Positions 15,730 to 25,741 are shown, counted from the stretch's first letter. The stretch: DNA of 64,000 bases from Nonomuraea pusilla (GCF_900109355.1 NZ_FOBF01000005.1:62001-126000), one strand, 5' to 3'. Numbers and translations are program-made. Notes: a model not told the origin generated them from the sequence alone.

Positions 15730-15737
15730 GATCTTGA
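15730..15737. promoter_or_regulatory. Shared octamer upstream of peptide 2
   Basis: GATCTTGA on the plus strand (TCAAGATC read toward the peptide gene), about 106 bp before the peptide start. The same octamer precedes peptides 1 and 3. It lies between the LysR and peptide genes. Possible regulator site; evidence is only its recurrence. Confidence 0.35.
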
Positions 15738-15794
15738 CATTGCCGGGACCGTCTCGAACCACCGCCCGCCCGCCCGGTCGGGACGCGGGTTCGG

Positions 15795-16643
15795 CTAGAG
15801 GCGGGTCGCGGCCCGGACGAGGCCGGCGACGGCTCGGGACCGGCTCTGCGGCGGCCAGGCGATCACCGTCGTGACGGCGGGCGCGTCCGGCACCGGCACG
15901 GCGGCGAGATCGTCGCGCAGCTGGGCCCGGCACGACTCCGGCAGCACCGCGCAGGCGCGGCCGAGCGCGATCAGCTGGGTCAGCTGCGTATGGTCCCTGA
16001 CCTGCGGACCGGGCCCGTCCGGGTACGTGCCGTCACGGCAGGGCCAGCGCGGCATCGGCAGGCCGGGCAGCTCGGTGACGTCCGCCATCCGCAGGTGGGT
16101 CCGGCGGGCGAGGGGATGCCCGGCCGGCAGGACCACGACCTGCCCCTCCGTGCACAGCTCCTCGGTGTCGAACCCGGCCGTCGAGTCGAACGGCCGGTGC
16201 AGCAGCGCCACGTCGGCCCGGCCGTCACGCAGCAGCCGTTCCTGCTCGCCGATCGCGCACAGGAGCACATCGACGGTGACCGCGCCGGGTTCGGACGCGT
16301 ACGCGTCGAGCAGTTTCGCCAGCAGCTCGTCGGACGCCCCGGCCTTCGTGGCGAGGACCACGCCGGCCTGGCCGGTCGTGGCGAGGGCGGCGCGGCGTGT
16401 GCGCCGCTCGGCGGCCTCGACCGCCTCCAGCGCCGCCCGGCCCTCCCGCAGCAGCACCGACCCGGCCTCGGTCAGGCTGACCGTACGGCTGGTGCGTTCC
16501 AGCAGGGTCGTGCCGAGGCGCCGTTCGAGCTGGCTGATCGCCCGCGACAGCGGGGGCTGCGCGATGCCGAGGCGCTGCGCGGCCCTCCCGAAGTGCAGCT
16601 CCTCAGCGACGGCGACGAAGTACCGCAATTCCCGCGTCTCCAC
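15795..16643 (-). CDS. LysR family transcriptional regulator
   Basis: 282 residues from GTG 16643. The N-terminal winged helix reads ELRYFVAVAEELHFGRAA, QRLGIAQPPLSRAISQLE, the standard LysR DNA-binding region; the rest is the substrate-binding effector domain. Divergent from the SDR gene at 16750, with a LysR-type palindrome between them, so it likely controls that gene and itself. Confidence 0.9.
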   Translation of the reverse strand: METRELRYFVAVAEELHFGRAAQRLGIAQPPLSRAISQLERRLGTTLLERTSRTVSLTEAGSVLLREGRAALEAVEAAERRTRRAALATTGQAGVVLATKAGASDELLAKLLDAYASEPGAVTVDVLLCAIGEQERLLRDGRADVALLHRPFDSTAGFDTEELCTEGQVVVLPAGHPLARRTHLRMADVTELPGLPMPRWPCRDGTYPDGPGPQVRDHTQLTQLIALGRACAVLPESCRAQLRDDLAAVPVPDAPAVTTVIAWPPQSRSRAVAGLVRAATRL

Positions 16644-16674
16644 ACTGTCACCGTACTCCGGCGCCGACCCGCGT

Positions 16675-16693
16675 CGATACCGGCGCGGTATCG
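16675..16693. promoter_or_regulatory. LysR-type binding palindrome
   Basis: CGATACCG-GCG-CGGTATCG has perfect 8-bp arms and contains the T-N11-A core (T16678, A16690) of LysR sites. It lies in the LysR/SDR divergent gap, 32 bp from the LysR start and 57 bp from the SDR start. Confidence 0.75.
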
Positions 16694-16749
16694 CCGCCCA
16701 CCCGATCGGTGTTGGAGAGTTCGCCGGAGCCGGGGGCAGGATCAGCCCC

Positions 16750-17475
16750 ATGACTGAACAGACGATCGCGCTGGTGACCGGCGCGAACAAGGGCATCGGA
16801 TACGAGATCGCGGCCGGCCTGGGCGCCCTCGGCTGGCAGGTCGGCGTCGGCGCCCGGGACGGACAGCGCCGCGAGGCCGCGGTGGCGAAGCTGCGCGCGG
16901 GCGGGGCCGACGCGTTCGGCGTACCGCTCGACGTGACCGACGACGCGAGCGTGGCCGCCGCCGCCCGCCTGATCGAGGAGCGGGCCGGACGCCTCGACGT
17001 CCTCGTCAACAACGCCGGGATCACGGGCGGGATGCCGCAGACGCCCACCACGGTCGACCCGGAGACGGTGCGGGCGGCCGTGGAGGTCAACGTGATCGGC
17101 GTCATCCGCGTCACCAACGCGATGCTGCCGCTGCTGCGCCGTTCGGCGTCGCCGCGCATCGTGAACATGTCCAGCACCGTCGGCTCGCTCACCCGGCAGA
17201 CGACCCCCGGTGCGGAAACGGGCCCGATCTCCGCCGCGTACACGCCGTCGAAGACGTTCCTCAACGCCGTCACCGTCCAGTACGCCAAGGAACTGCGCGA
17301 CACGAACATCCTTATCAACGCGGCCTGCCCCGGCTTCACCGCGACGGACCTCAACGGGTTCCGCGGCGTCCGCACACCGGAGCAGGGCGCGGCGATCGCG
17401 ATCCGGCTCGCCACCCTGCCGGACGACGGCCCGACCGGCGGGTTCTTCGACGACGCGGGGGTGATCCCCTGGTGA
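16750..17475 (+). CDS. Short-chain dehydrogenase/reductase
   Basis: 241 residues from ATG 16750. Rossmann motif TGANKGIG (about 10-17), NNAG, catalytic Ser in NMSS and a YTPSK catalytic Tyr/Lys pair. NAD(P)H-dependent oxidoreductase; substrate not predictable. Divergent from the LysR gene, which probably regulates it in response to the substrate or a toxic aldehyde or ketone (inference). Confidence 0.9.
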   Translation: MTEQTIALVTGANKGIGYEIAAGLGALGWQVGVGARDGQRREAAVAKLRAGGADAFGVPLDVTDDASVAAAARLIEERAGRLDVLVNNAGITGGMPQTPTTVDPETVRAAVEVNVIGVIRVTNAMLPLLRRSASPRIVNMSSTVGSLTRQTTPGAETGPISAAYTPSKTFLNAVTVQYAKELRDTNILINAACPGFTATDLNGFRGVRTPEQGAAIAIRLATLPDDGPTGGFFDDAGVIPW

Positions 17476-17518
17476 GCCGTCCGGGGGCCACCGGCGAGGG
17501 CCGCGCCTCGCGAACGGC

Positions 17519-17896
17519 TTACACGGTGAGCAGCCCCCAGTAGGCCGACCAGGGAACGAAGACCACCCCGCCCGCCATGAGCAGGGCGAGCCGCGCCCCG
17601 CCGCCGCCCGACCCGGGCAGGCGGACCGCGAGTGCCACCCCTGAGACGATGACGCCGACCGCCAGCGCCTGCATCAGCAGCCAGAGCGGCGGCCGGCCGA
17701 GGACGCTGCCGTCCACGCCGGTGGCCCCGGTCGCGACGATCCAGAACAGATACGCCGTGGTGGCGAGTACGGTCACCAGCCCGGCGAGAGCCGTCAGGGC
17801 GGCCGGCCGGCGGATCCGCGCCGGAGCTCGGCGGAGCCTGTTGGGGAAGAGCCCGCTGACGAGGAAGCCGGCGAACGCCGCCGTCAGCACCGTCAT
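17519..17896 (-). CDS. Four-helix membrane protein, start uncertain
   Basis: From ATG 17896 the frame gives 125 residues with four hydrophobic segments (about 1-16, 33-58, 70-92 and 104-124), ending GLLTV. The membrane-like character already begins in the codons just upstream (AWYEKPGLHLAL), where no good start or ribosome site exists, so the gene may be truncated at its 5' end. Family not recognised. Converges with the SDR gene. Confidence 0.5.
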   Translation of the reverse strand: MTVLTAAFAGFLVSGLFPNRLRRAPARIRRPAALTALAGLVTVLATTAYLFWIVATGATGVDGSVLGRPPLWLLMQALAVGVIVSGVALAVRLPGSGGGGARLALLMAGGVVFVPWSAYWGLLTV

Positions 17897-18731
17897 CAGG
17901 GCGAGGTGCAGGCCCGGCTTCTCGTACCAGGCGATGACCGAGCAGGATGAGCGACTCGGCGTCGCGAGCAGGTGATCTTGCCTGCCCCGGCTGCCCTTCC
18001 CGCTGCGGCGGCCGGCCTGGTCGCGGGTGCGGTGGCCGCGGCCCTCCAGATGGTGGATCCCGACGAGTCGCGGGTGCCCCTGGCGGACGAGGCACCGCCG
18101 TGCCCCTGCGCGAGGTGCCCGACCAGGTCTGGGACGACGTACTGGAGCAGGAACGCGCCGACGTGCCGGCCGTCGTCGCCGCCCTGCTCGCCCTGCGGGA
18201 CGTCCTGTCTCGCTCTCGGAGGCGCTGTCGCCGCGACACGGGTACGCGGATCGTCGTCGGACCAACATCGCAGGACAGCGTCCACCAGGGCGGAGCGACA
18301 GCCCTGCACTCCATGACCGCCTCGTACGCCCAGGGGGGGCGATTCGATGGCCCGCGGTTCCTGCCGGAGGTCGCGGTGGACCGACCGGAGCTCGGCCTCG
18401 CTTCGTTCCGGCTCGGCGCCCTCGGCCACGGCGGCGAGATCGCGTCCATCCATGCCGCGTCCTCATCCTCCGCAAGCCGCCGGAGATGGCCGGGAGTATC
18501 CGTGGCCTGGCCCGTAGGTGTGAGACAGGCGAGACCGGTCGTGAGCTTCCACAGCGTCGAGCCGGAAGCGCATGGGTCATTTCTCCCGCGCAGCTCAGCC
18601 GCGGAAAGAACGCGGTGGGTCACCCGGCGGGCCCCCGCCCGTGGTGTTCAGGGCGGCTGCGATCTGGCCGTGGCGGCGGCAGGTGGGAAGATCTGAACGT
18701 CGTACCTGTTCCACGGAGGAGAAGCCTCGGC
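17897..18731. other. 835 bp without a convincing gene
   Basis: Several frames stay open on both strands because of the GC content, but none has a ribosome site plus a recognisable domain. A plus-strand stretch near 18100-18220 reads VPLREVPDQVWDDVLEQERA, which looks protein-like, and may be a fragment of a decayed gene. The codons upstream of the membrane protein at 17519 also suggest a rearrangement here. Confidence 0.4.
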
Positions 18732-19391
18732 ATGGCCGTCATCCACCACACCACACTCAAGCCGACCAAGCTGGAACTGCTCACCTCCTGGCTGCCCTCC
18801 CGCCCGTGGTACCAGGGCGGCACGGGCGCACCGGAGCTGGCCAAGGCCGGCGGGTTCCGGCTGGACGACCCGGAGGGCGAGGTCGGGATCGAGTTCATGG
18901 TGGTCACCGACACCTCTGGCGACCAGCCGACCGGCTACCTGGTGCCGCTCACCTATCGCGGCGCCCCGCTCGACGGGGCGGAGCACGCCCTCGTCGGCAC
19001 CATGGAGCACGGGGTGCTGGGGCGGCGCTGGGCGTACGACGGCTGTCATGACCCGGTGCTGGTCGCCCAGCTCCGGGCCCTGATCGAGGGCCGGGTCCAG
19101 GCCCAGGACCAGAACACCAGCGACACCCCCGACCCCGAGGTCACCCGCTCCTGCACCGGGGACGGCCACGCCCTCACGGACCTCACCGCCGTCGACGACC
19201 AGGAGGGCACCGAACTGCGCGCACCGAACGGGACGGTCCTCCGCCTGCACCGGGCCCTGCGTCCCGCCGCCGACGGCACGCCTCTCCTCCCACCGGACGC
19301 GATCGGCCACGTCGCCGGCGCCTGGAACCTGCAGGACGGCACCCGCGCGCAGGGGCTGTTCGTCGTCCTGCGCCCCGGCTCTCGGGCGTAG
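18732..19391 (+). CDS. Maltokinase N-terminal cap-like domain protein
   Basis: 219 residues from ATG 18732 after GGAGGAG. The start MAVIHHTTLKPTKLELLTSW and the WYQGG and EHGVLGRRWAYDG segments match the cap domain that precedes kinase domains in maltokinases and trehalose synthase fusions, here standing alone with no kinase. Related free-standing proteins are often labelled 1,4-alpha-glucan branching proteins, which the fold does not support. Role unknown, possibly a small binding protein. Confidence 0.7.
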   Translation: MAVIHHTTLKPTKLELLTSWLPSRPWYQGGTGAPELAKAGGFRLDDPEGEVGIEFMVVTDTSGDQPTGYLVPLTYRGAPLDGAEHALVGTMEHGVLGRRWAYDGCHDPVLVAQLRALIEGRVQAQDQNTSDTPDPEVTRSCTGDGHALTDLTAVDDQEGTELRAPNGTVLRLHRALRPAADGTPLLPPDAIGHVAGAWNLQDGTRAQGLFVVLRPGSRA

Positions 19392-19469
19392 ACCTCGGGT
19401 GGCGGGTCTCTCCGCTGTGCGCGGCCGACGTCCAGGGGCCCTCACCGCCGTCGGGGGTCCTTCCTGCGG

Positions 19470-20312
19470 CTACCGTTCGTCGGCGGGGTAGTCGGCCGAG
19501 CGGCTCACGTCGGCCCATTTCTCGGTTTCGGCGGCGCGGATCTCGGCGGCTTTCCGGGCGGAGGCGACGGCGTCGCTGCCGAGGAGGAGTCGTCGGGGCG
19601 GGTCGTCGTCGCGGACGACATCGATGATGACCTTGGCGGCGCGGGCGGGGTCCCCGGGCTGGGTGCCGTCGGTTTCGCGCCGGTAGCGGTGGATGGCGCC
19701 CACGGTCTGCTCGTAGTCGGGGCCGACGGGGTGGATCTCCATGGAGGAGCCCTGCCAGTCGGTGCGGAACGCGCCTGGCTCGACGATGACGACCTTGATG
19801 CCGAAGGGTGCGACTTCGCTGGCGAGGACTTCGGAGAAGCCCTCCACGGCGAACTTCGCGGTCTGGTAGGCCCCCATCCCGGGGGTGCCGCCGACGCGTC
19901 CTCCGATGGAGGAGAACTGTACGAAGACTCCTGATCGCTGGGTGCGCAGGACGGGAAGGGCGGCCCGTGTGACGTTCACGACGCCGAAGAGGTTGGTTTC
20001 GATCTGGGCGCGGAAGTCGTCCTCGGCCATCTCTTCGATCGGTGCGCTGTTGCCGTAACCGGCGTTGTTGACGACCACGTCGAGGCTGCCGAAGGTGTCG
20101 GTGGCCTCCTTGACCGCTCGGGAGGCTGCGGCGGCGTCGGTGACGTCGAGTGCGACCGCTCGTATCCGGTCGCCGTGGCGGGCCGGCAGGTCGTCGAGTC
20201 GCTTGGGGTTGCGTGCGGTGGCGATGACCTGGTCGCCTGCTTCGAGGACGGCTTCGGTGAGGTGGCGTCCGAAGCCGCGCGACGCTCCGGTGATGAGCCA
20301 TGTCTTGGCCAT
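19470..20312 (-). CDS. Short-chain dehydrogenase/reductase (classical)
   Basis: 280 residues from ATG 20312 after GGAGG. TGASRGFG, NNAGYG, SSIGG and YQTAK motifs are complete, so it should be an active NAD(P)H-dependent oxidoreductase. The C-terminal third is of the type seen in SDR5-like proteins. Divergent from a TetR gene 174 bp away, which likely represses it. Confidence 0.9.
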   Translation of the reverse strand: MAKTWLITGASRGFGRHLTEAVLEAGDQVIATARNPKRLDDLPARHGDRIRAVALDVTDAAAASRAVKEATDTFGSLDVVVNNAGYGNSAPIEEMAEDDFRAQIETNLFGVVNVTRAALPVLRTQRSGVFVQFSSIGGRVGGTPGMGAYQTAKFAVEGFSEVLASEVAPFGIKVVIVEPGAFRTDWQGSSMEIHPVGPDYEQTVGAIHRYRRETDGTQPGDPARAAKVIIDVVRDDDPPRRLLLGSDAVASARKAAEIRAAETEKWADVSRSADYPADER

Positions 20313-20486
20313 GGGTGCCTCCATTGCTGCGCGTCTAGCTAACTGCCTCATCAATGTAGCACTTGTAGGGCCAATATTCGCATCGGTGTGGCAAGGTCTG
20401 TCGTTACTCCTGGTGACGACGTCGTCCGTCGCCGACGGCCGGGCAGCCGCCGGCCGGTGCGCTACACCGCGGCTATCTTGAGGCAG

Positions 20487-21038
20487 ATGAGAGCAGACGC
20501 GACACGCAACCTGGAACGCGTCCTGAGGACGGGCGCCCGCATGCTCGCCGACGACCCCTCGGCGACCATCGCCGCCATCGCCGCCGAGGCAGGAGTGGAC
20601 CGCCGTACCGTCTACCGCCGCTTCGCGTCCCGCGAGGACCTCATGGCTGCCGTCTACGGAGCACGCTACGACGCGGTCGAGAAGGCCGTCGAAGCCGCCA
20701 GGCTACGCGAGGCCCCGGTCGCTGTCGCCCTGCATCGCTACGTCGAGGGCATCATCGCCGTCAACCGCGCGTGGCCGGTGGAGACGAGCCGCATGCTCCG
20801 CGAGGCGACGATCGGCGAGCGCCGCCGTCGCCTGATCGACGAGGTCGACGCCTTCGTGGCACGCGCCACGGACGAGGGCCTGCTGCGCTCCGACCTGCCG
20901 CCCGGCTGGGTGGCGGCGGTTCTGCCGTCGCTGATGGAACACGCCGCCGAGCACCTTTCGGAGCTGAGCGCCGCACAGGCCGCCGACGTCGTCGTCGCCA
21001 CGCTGCTGCGCGGCGTCGGCACCCCACAGGCACGCTGA
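20487..21038 (+). CDS. TetR family transcriptional regulator
   Basis: 183 residues from ATG 20487. The N-terminal domain has IAAIAAEAGVDRRTVYRRFA, a TetR helix-turn-helix; the remainder is the helical ligand-binding domain. Divergent from the SDR gene at 19470-20312, so the expected target is their shared gap. Confidence 0.88.
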   Translation: MRADATRNLERVLRTGARMLADDPSATIAAIAAEAGVDRRTVYRRFASREDLMAAVYGARYDAVEKAVEAARLREAPVAVALHRYVEGIIAVNRAWPVETSRMLREATIGERRRRLIDEVDAFVARATDEGLLRSDLPPGWVAAVLPSLMEHAAEHLSELSAAQAADVVVATLLRGVGTPQAR

Positions 21039-21177
21039 CCCCGCGCGGTGGTGGCGCGCGGGCGACGACGCGAGTACCCGCCATCACAGGGCTGCTCATG
21101 AGGGGGCCGCGGCCGGGCGCGCGATCTGTACGCGTCGTCAACGTTTTGTATGCAGCCGCGGCCTATGGTCGTACGCC

Positions 21178-22080
21178 ATGTCGAGTCACCCCATATCCCT
21201 CGAACCGCCGGAAACACCGGCGCTCCCGGATGACCACGCCCCCGTGCCGCGGGAGGACGGCGGCGGTGTCCTGGAACTGCTCGAACGCATCGGATCCGTC
21301 GTCGTGCCGATCGCGGTCGCCCTCTACGCGGTCCTCTACATCGGCATCGAGCAGATGTACGCCGTCTTCGGCGTCAACCCGCAGCAGGTGGGCGTCGACC
21401 AGTCGGTCCTGCTCGGCCGCATGATGAGCACTCTGGTCCTGCTTCTGCTGGTCGCCATGCCGCTGCTCGGCGTCGTCGTCGGCGTGGGCTGGCTGATCGA
21501 CAGGATGACCGGCGGCGCGGCGAGCAGGCTCGTACGGAAGGTCCGTGAACGGCCTTGGATCGCCGCGGCGGTGGCGGCGCTATGGTGCGGGGCGACGTAC
21601 TGGGGCGTGTTCCGCCTCTTCGGGGATCTGGACCTGTTCGTCATGGTTGTCATCGCGGTGGGGCTCGGCGTCCTGGCCTTCCTGATCCCGTTCCGGCTGT
21701 TGCGTCGCAAGCCGGTCGGGCGCGCCGGGACGAAGGTGATCGTCGGCGGCATGACCGGAGTCGGCCTGGGCTTCCTGCTCATCCTGGGGCTCGTCGAGGG
21801 CGCGGTGGACGTCCAGAACACCGGGCGGGCCAACGAGCTGCTGAACGCCGTCGGCTTCCAGGACCAGTGGGCGGTGCTCAAGAGCGCCGAGGACGACAAG
21901 CCGCTCTACGACGGCCGCTGGATGATGCTGCTGGGTGAGAGCGACGGCACGTACGTCCTGTACGACTGCGACAAGCTGGAGACTCTCCGAAGGCCGATGG
22001 AGACCACCAACCTCGGCACGATCGAGCTCGATCCCGAACGCGAGAAGGGCTTCACCTGCGGCGGCCTGGCAAAGGAGTGA
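21178..22080 (+). CDS. Membrane protein of unknown function
   Basis: 300 residues from ATG 21178. A Pro/Glu-rich N-terminal segment is followed by four or five membrane helices (about 38-60, 80-103, 125-142, 146-172 and 186-210) and an external C-terminal domain of about 85 residues containing YDGRWMMLLGE and YVLYDCDK. No family recognised. The next gene on the strand is 92 bp away. Confidence 0.7.
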   Translation: MSSHPISLEPPETPALPDDHAPVPREDGGGVLELLERIGSVVVPIAVALYAVLYIGIEQMYAVFGVNPQQVGVDQSVLLGRMMSTLVLLLLVAMPLLGVVVGVGWLIDRMTGGAASRLVRKVRERPWIAAAVAALWCGATYWGVFRLFGDLDLFVMVVIAVGLGVLAFLIPFRLLRRKPVGRAGTKVIVGGMTGVGLGFLLILGLVEGAVDVQNTGRANELLNAVGFQDQWAVLKSAEDDKPLYDGRWMMLLGESDGTYVLYDCDKLETLRRPMETTNLGTIELDPEREKGFTCGGLAKE

Positions 22081-22172
22081 AACACCGCATCGGGGCGCTT
22101 CGGTAGGGTCCCGGCAGGGCTCGCGCCCGACTGGGGGAGACAGCCGAGGACACCGAGGGTAGGAGTGCCGCG

Positions 22173-24938
22173 TTGCCGCTTTTCGGACGGGAAGCCGAGC
22201 TGAAGGCCCTGACCGAGCTCATCGGCCACCCCGGTGACCGCAGTGGCGTCCTCGTCCGGGGAGAGGCCGGCATCGGGAAGTCCGCGCTCGTGGCCGAGGC
22301 CGTTTCCGCTTCGTCGGCCGCGGGACTGCGGGTGCTGGCGACGACCGCCGTCGAGTCCGAGCAGAACCTCCCCTACGCCGGGTTGCACCAGCTCCTGTAC
22401 CCGGTCCGGGCGGGCGTGGACCTGCTGCCGGCTCCGCAGCGCGGCGCCCTGCGGAGCGCGCTGGGCCTCGCCGACGCGGCCGAACCCAGCGCCTACCTCG
22501 TCGGCCTCGCCACGCTGACCCTGCTGGCCGAGGAGTCCGCCGTACGGCCGCTGCTGGTCGTCGCCGAGGACGTGCACTGGCTCGACCGCGCCAGCGCCGA
22601 CGTCCTCGCCTTCGTGGCACGGCGGATCGAATCCGAGCCCATCATCATGATCGCGACCCTGCGGGAGGGTGAGCGCTCGCCCCTGCTGGACGCCGGGCTG
22701 TCCCCGATGCCCGTGGACCGGCTCTCCGACGAGGTGGCCGCCGAGCTCCTGGACTCGATCGCCCCTGACCTCTCCCCAGCGGTCCGTGGGTGGCTGCTGG
22801 AGGAGGCCGCCGGGAACCCGCTGGGGCTGACCGAGCTGCCGGCGGCCATCGCGGATCAGGGAGGGCCCGGTCCGGTGCCGTCACTGACCGACCGTGTCGC
22901 CGGGCTCGGTCAGGTGCCGCCGCTCACCGAGCGTCTTGAGCGCGCGTTCACCGCCCGGGTCGCCACGCTGCCGGCTCAGGCCCGCACCGCCCTGCTGATC
23001 GCCGCGCTCAACCAGAGCGATTCGCTCTCGGAAACGCTCGCCGCCACGGGGCTGGTCCTGGGTTCGGCGGCCGAGCTGGAGATCCTCGCACCGGCCGTCG
23101 AGGTCCGGTTGATCGAGCTCGGCGTCGGCGCGGTGCGGTTCCGCCACCCGCTGATGCGGTCGGCCATCCCCGCGGCCTCGACGCTCGCCGAGCACCGGCG
23201 GGCCCACCTGGCGCTCGCCGAGACGCTACGCGACCAGCCGGACCGGCGGGCCTGGCACCGGGCCGCCGCGACGGCCGGAGCCGACGAGGGCGTGGCGGCC
23301 GACCTGGACCGCGCGGCCGACCGGGCTCGACACCGGGGAGGGGCGGCCGCGGCGGTTGCGGCGCTGGAGCAGGCGGCCCGGCTGAGTGATGGGCAGGACC
23401 GCAAGGCGGTCAGGCTGCTGAGAGCGGCCGAGCTCGCGGTCGAATCCGGCCGCCGCGACACGGCCGAGCGTCTAGTGCGCGAAGCGCAGGCACTCGAACT
23501 CTCGCCGCCCCGGCGCGCCACTGCCGCCTGGTTGCTCAGCGGCTTCGAGGACGGGGTGCGCGAGGACGTCTCCCGCGTGCCGGAGCTGGCCGGGCTGGCC
23601 GCGTCGGTAGCCGCCGACGGGCAGGTCGAGCTGGCTGTCCGGATCCTCTTGGGCGCCGCCATGCGCTGCTTCTGGTCCGAACCGGGCCCGTCCGCCCGCC
23701 GCTCGCTCCTGGACGTGGCCGACCGGCTGCCCGTTCCTGCCGACGATCCACGCATGGTCGCGGTCGCCGCGTACGTCGCGCCGTTCGAGCGAGGTGGCAC
23801 CGTGCTCGAACGGCTGCGCGCACTGGCCGGCGTGGCCGGGGCCGACCCGGAGACCGATCGCTACCTGGGCAGCGCCGCCCTGCAGGTCGGGGCGTTCGAC
23901 CTGGCCGCCCGCTTCTCGGCGGCGGCCGCGCCCGGCCTGCGGGCCCAGGGCCGGCTCGGGCTGCTGCCCAGGGCACTGGCCGTGCAGGCGTGGAGCCGCG
24001 CCCGGCTCGGCGACCTGGCCGCGGCCGTGCCGGTCGCGGCGGAGGCCGCCAGGTTCGCTCAGGAGACCGGCCAGCCGTTCATGTACGGGCTGGCCACGGC
24101 CGTCCAGGCCGAGATCGCCGCGCTGAGGGGCGACCACGGGCAGGCCGGAGCGCTCGCCGACGAGGCCGAGCGCGTCGCACTCCCCGCAGGCGCCCGGCCC
24201 GTCCTGGCCACCGTCCAGCTCGCGCGCGGGCTCGCGGCCTTGAGCGAGGGGCGCTTTCCCGACGCGTTCGCCGCCCTGAACCGGGTGCTCGATCCCGCCG
24301 ATCCCGCCTACCAGCTGGCCCTGCGTACGTACTTCCTCGCGGAGCTCACCGACGCCGCCGTACGCGCCGGACGGACCGACACCATGCGGGACATCGTCCA
24401 CGACCTGGAGCCGCACGCCGCTTCGACGTCTTCGCCGGCGCTGCACATCGGGCTGCGCTACGCACGCGCCGTGCTCGCCCCGGACACGGAGGCAGAAGAG
24501 CTCTTCACGGTCGCGCTGAGGGCGGACCTGACCGGGTGGCCCGCCGAACGAGGACGCCTCCAGCTGGCGTTCGGCGAATGGTTGCGACGGCGGCGCCGGG
24601 CCGCGGAATCCCGGACGCACCTCCGCACGGCCAGGGAGACCTTCGACGCGCTCGGCATGGCCGCATGGGGTGAGCGCGCACGAAGGGAGCTGCGCAGCGC
24701 GGGGGAGTCGAGCCCGAACCGGGCCCCCGACGCGCGGGAGAAGCTCACCCCGCACGAGCTGAACATCGCGCAGCTGGCCGCCGAGGGGCTGACGAACCGG
24801 GAGATCGGGCAACGGCTGTACCTTTCTCACCGCACCGTCGGCACCCACCTGCACCGGATCTTCCCCAAGCTGGGGGTGAGCTCCCGGGCCGATCTCGCGC
24901 GGATGCTCAAGACGTTCGAGGACAGGTCCTCCCCGTGA
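22173..24938 (+). CDS. Large LuxR (LAL/MalT-like) ATP-binding regulator
   Basis: 921 residues from TTG 22173, supported by AGGAG 7 bases upstream. An N-terminal AAA-type ATPase has Walker A GEAGIGKSA (about 29-37) and Walker B LLVVAEDVHWLD. A long helical repeat region follows. A C-terminal LuxR helix-turn-helix (about 855-915) contains LTPHELNIAQLAAEGLTNRE and VGTHLHRIFPKLG. LAL regulators control antibiotic or sugar gene clusters. No obvious target beside it except the convergent SARP gene. Confidence 0.9.
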   Translation: MPLFGREAELKALTELIGHPGDRSGVLVRGEAGIGKSALVAEAVSASSAAGLRVLATTAVESEQNLPYAGLHQLLYPVRAGVDLLPAPQRGALRSALGLADAAEPSAYLVGLATLTLLAEESAVRPLLVVAEDVHWLDRASADVLAFVARRIESEPIIMIATLREGERSPLLDAGLSPMPVDRLSDEVAAELLDSIAPDLSPAVRGWLLEEAAGNPLGLTELPAAIADQGGPGPVPSLTDRVAGLGQVPPLTERLERAFTARVATLPAQARTALLIAALNQSDSLSETLAATGLVLGSAAELEILAPAVEVRLIELGVGAVRFRHPLMRSAIPAASTLAEHRRAHLALAETLRDQPDRRAWHRAAATAGADEGVAADLDRAADRARHRGGAAAAVAALEQAARLSDGQDRKAVRLLRAAELAVESGRRDTAERLVREAQALELSPPRRATAAWLLSGFEDGVREDVSRVPELAGLAASVAADGQVELAVRILLGAAMRCFWSEPGPSARRSLLDVADRLPVPADDPRMVAVAAYVAPFERGGTVLERLRALAGVAGADPETDRYLGSAALQVGAFDLAARFSAAAAPGLRAQGRLGLLPRALAVQAWSRARLGDLAAAVPVAAEAARFAQETGQPFMYGLATAVQAEIAALRGDHGQAGALADEAERVALPAGARPVLATVQLARGLAALSEGRFPDAFAALNRVLDPADPAYQLALRTYFLAELTDAAVRAGRTDTMRDIVHDLEPHAASTSSPALHIGLRYARAVLAPDTEAEELFTVALRADLTGWPAERGRLQLAFGEWLRRRRRAAESRTHLRTARETFDALGMAAWGERARRELRSAGESSPNRAPDAREKLTPHELNIAQLAAEGLTNREIGQRLYLSHRTVGTHLHRIFPKLGVSSRADLARMLKTFEDRSSP

Positions 24939-24964
24939 CGGGGCGGCGTGCCGTTCCGGATGTC

Positions 24965-25741
24965 TCAGACGAGCGAGGCGTCGGCCGCCGTCCTGATCCG
25001 GGCGTACATCCTCCGCAGGCCGGGGCCGGGCCCCAGGCCCAGATCGTCGTCCAGCAACCGGGCGATCAGGCGGTAGGCCGCCAGGGCCTCCCCGCGGCGG
25101 CCGTCGCGGTCGAGGGCCCACATCAGCAGTTCCCACAACCGCTCGCGATAGGGCTCCGCCGACGTCGCGAGCGTCAGCTCGGCGATCGCCTCACCGCAGT
25201 CGCCCTGCTCGATGTCGACAGCCCAGCGCTCCTCCATGGCTGACGCGCGCAGCTGCTCAAGCCAGGCGCGGCGGCCCTCGAAGAAGGCTCCGCTCAGGCC
25301 GTCGAGCGCCGGTCCGCGCCACAGCGCCAGCGCGCCGCGCAGCAGCCGGGAGGCCTCCGTGATCTCCCCTCGCTCGCGGGCCTCCCGGGCGGCGGCGGTG
25401 GTCTGCCGGAACACCGTCACGTCGACCGCGCCCGGGTGCACGACCAGCTGGTAGCCCCGGCCCGCCGACCTGATCTCCGCCTCGGCGCCCAGCCCGGCGG
25501 CACCGCCGTCGGTCAGCACCCGGCGCAGGCGGGAGACGTACGTGCGGGCGTTCCCGACGGCGCTGGGCGGCGCCTCGCGGCCCCACAGCGCGCTCACGAT
25601 CTCGTCGAGCGTGACCTGACGCCCCTCGTTCAGCAGCAGCAGGGCGAGCATCCCCCGCTGTCGCGGGGACCCGACCTCCAGCTCTTCCCCGTTCCTCCAG
25701 ACCCTGATCGGGCCGAGCAGTCCGAAGCTCACCCCGGCCAT
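24965..25741 (-). CDS. SARP (BTAD) transcriptional regulator, short form
   Basis: 258 residues from ATG 25741 after GGGGAG. Residues about 4-95 are the winged helix with SPRQRGMLALLLL and VGNARTYVSRLRR; about 100-255 is the BTAD repeat domain ending GPGPGLRRMYARI. No ATPase part. Divergent from the SARP-CGNR gene across a 241-bp gap carrying a perfect palindrome. SARPs activate nearby biosynthetic genes, but no cluster is adjacent. Confidence 0.9.
   Translation of the reverse strand: MAGVSFGLLGPIRVWRNGEELEVGSPRQRGMLALLLLNEGRQVTLDEIVSALWGREAPPSAVGNARTYVSRLRRVLTDGGAAGLGAEAEIRSAGRGYQLVVHPGAVDVTVFRQTTAAAREARERGEITEASRLLRGALALWRGPALDGLSGAFFEGRRAWLEQLRASAMEERWAVDIEQGDCGEAIAELTLATSAEPYRERLWELLMWALDRDGRRGEALAAYRLIARLLDDDLGLGPGPGLRRMYARIRTAADASLV

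Noticed and set aside
17972..18316. Possible plus-strand gene with a hydrophobic start in 17.9-18.3 kb
   Set aside because: No ribosome site, protein-like character changes frame, and no domain is recognisable.
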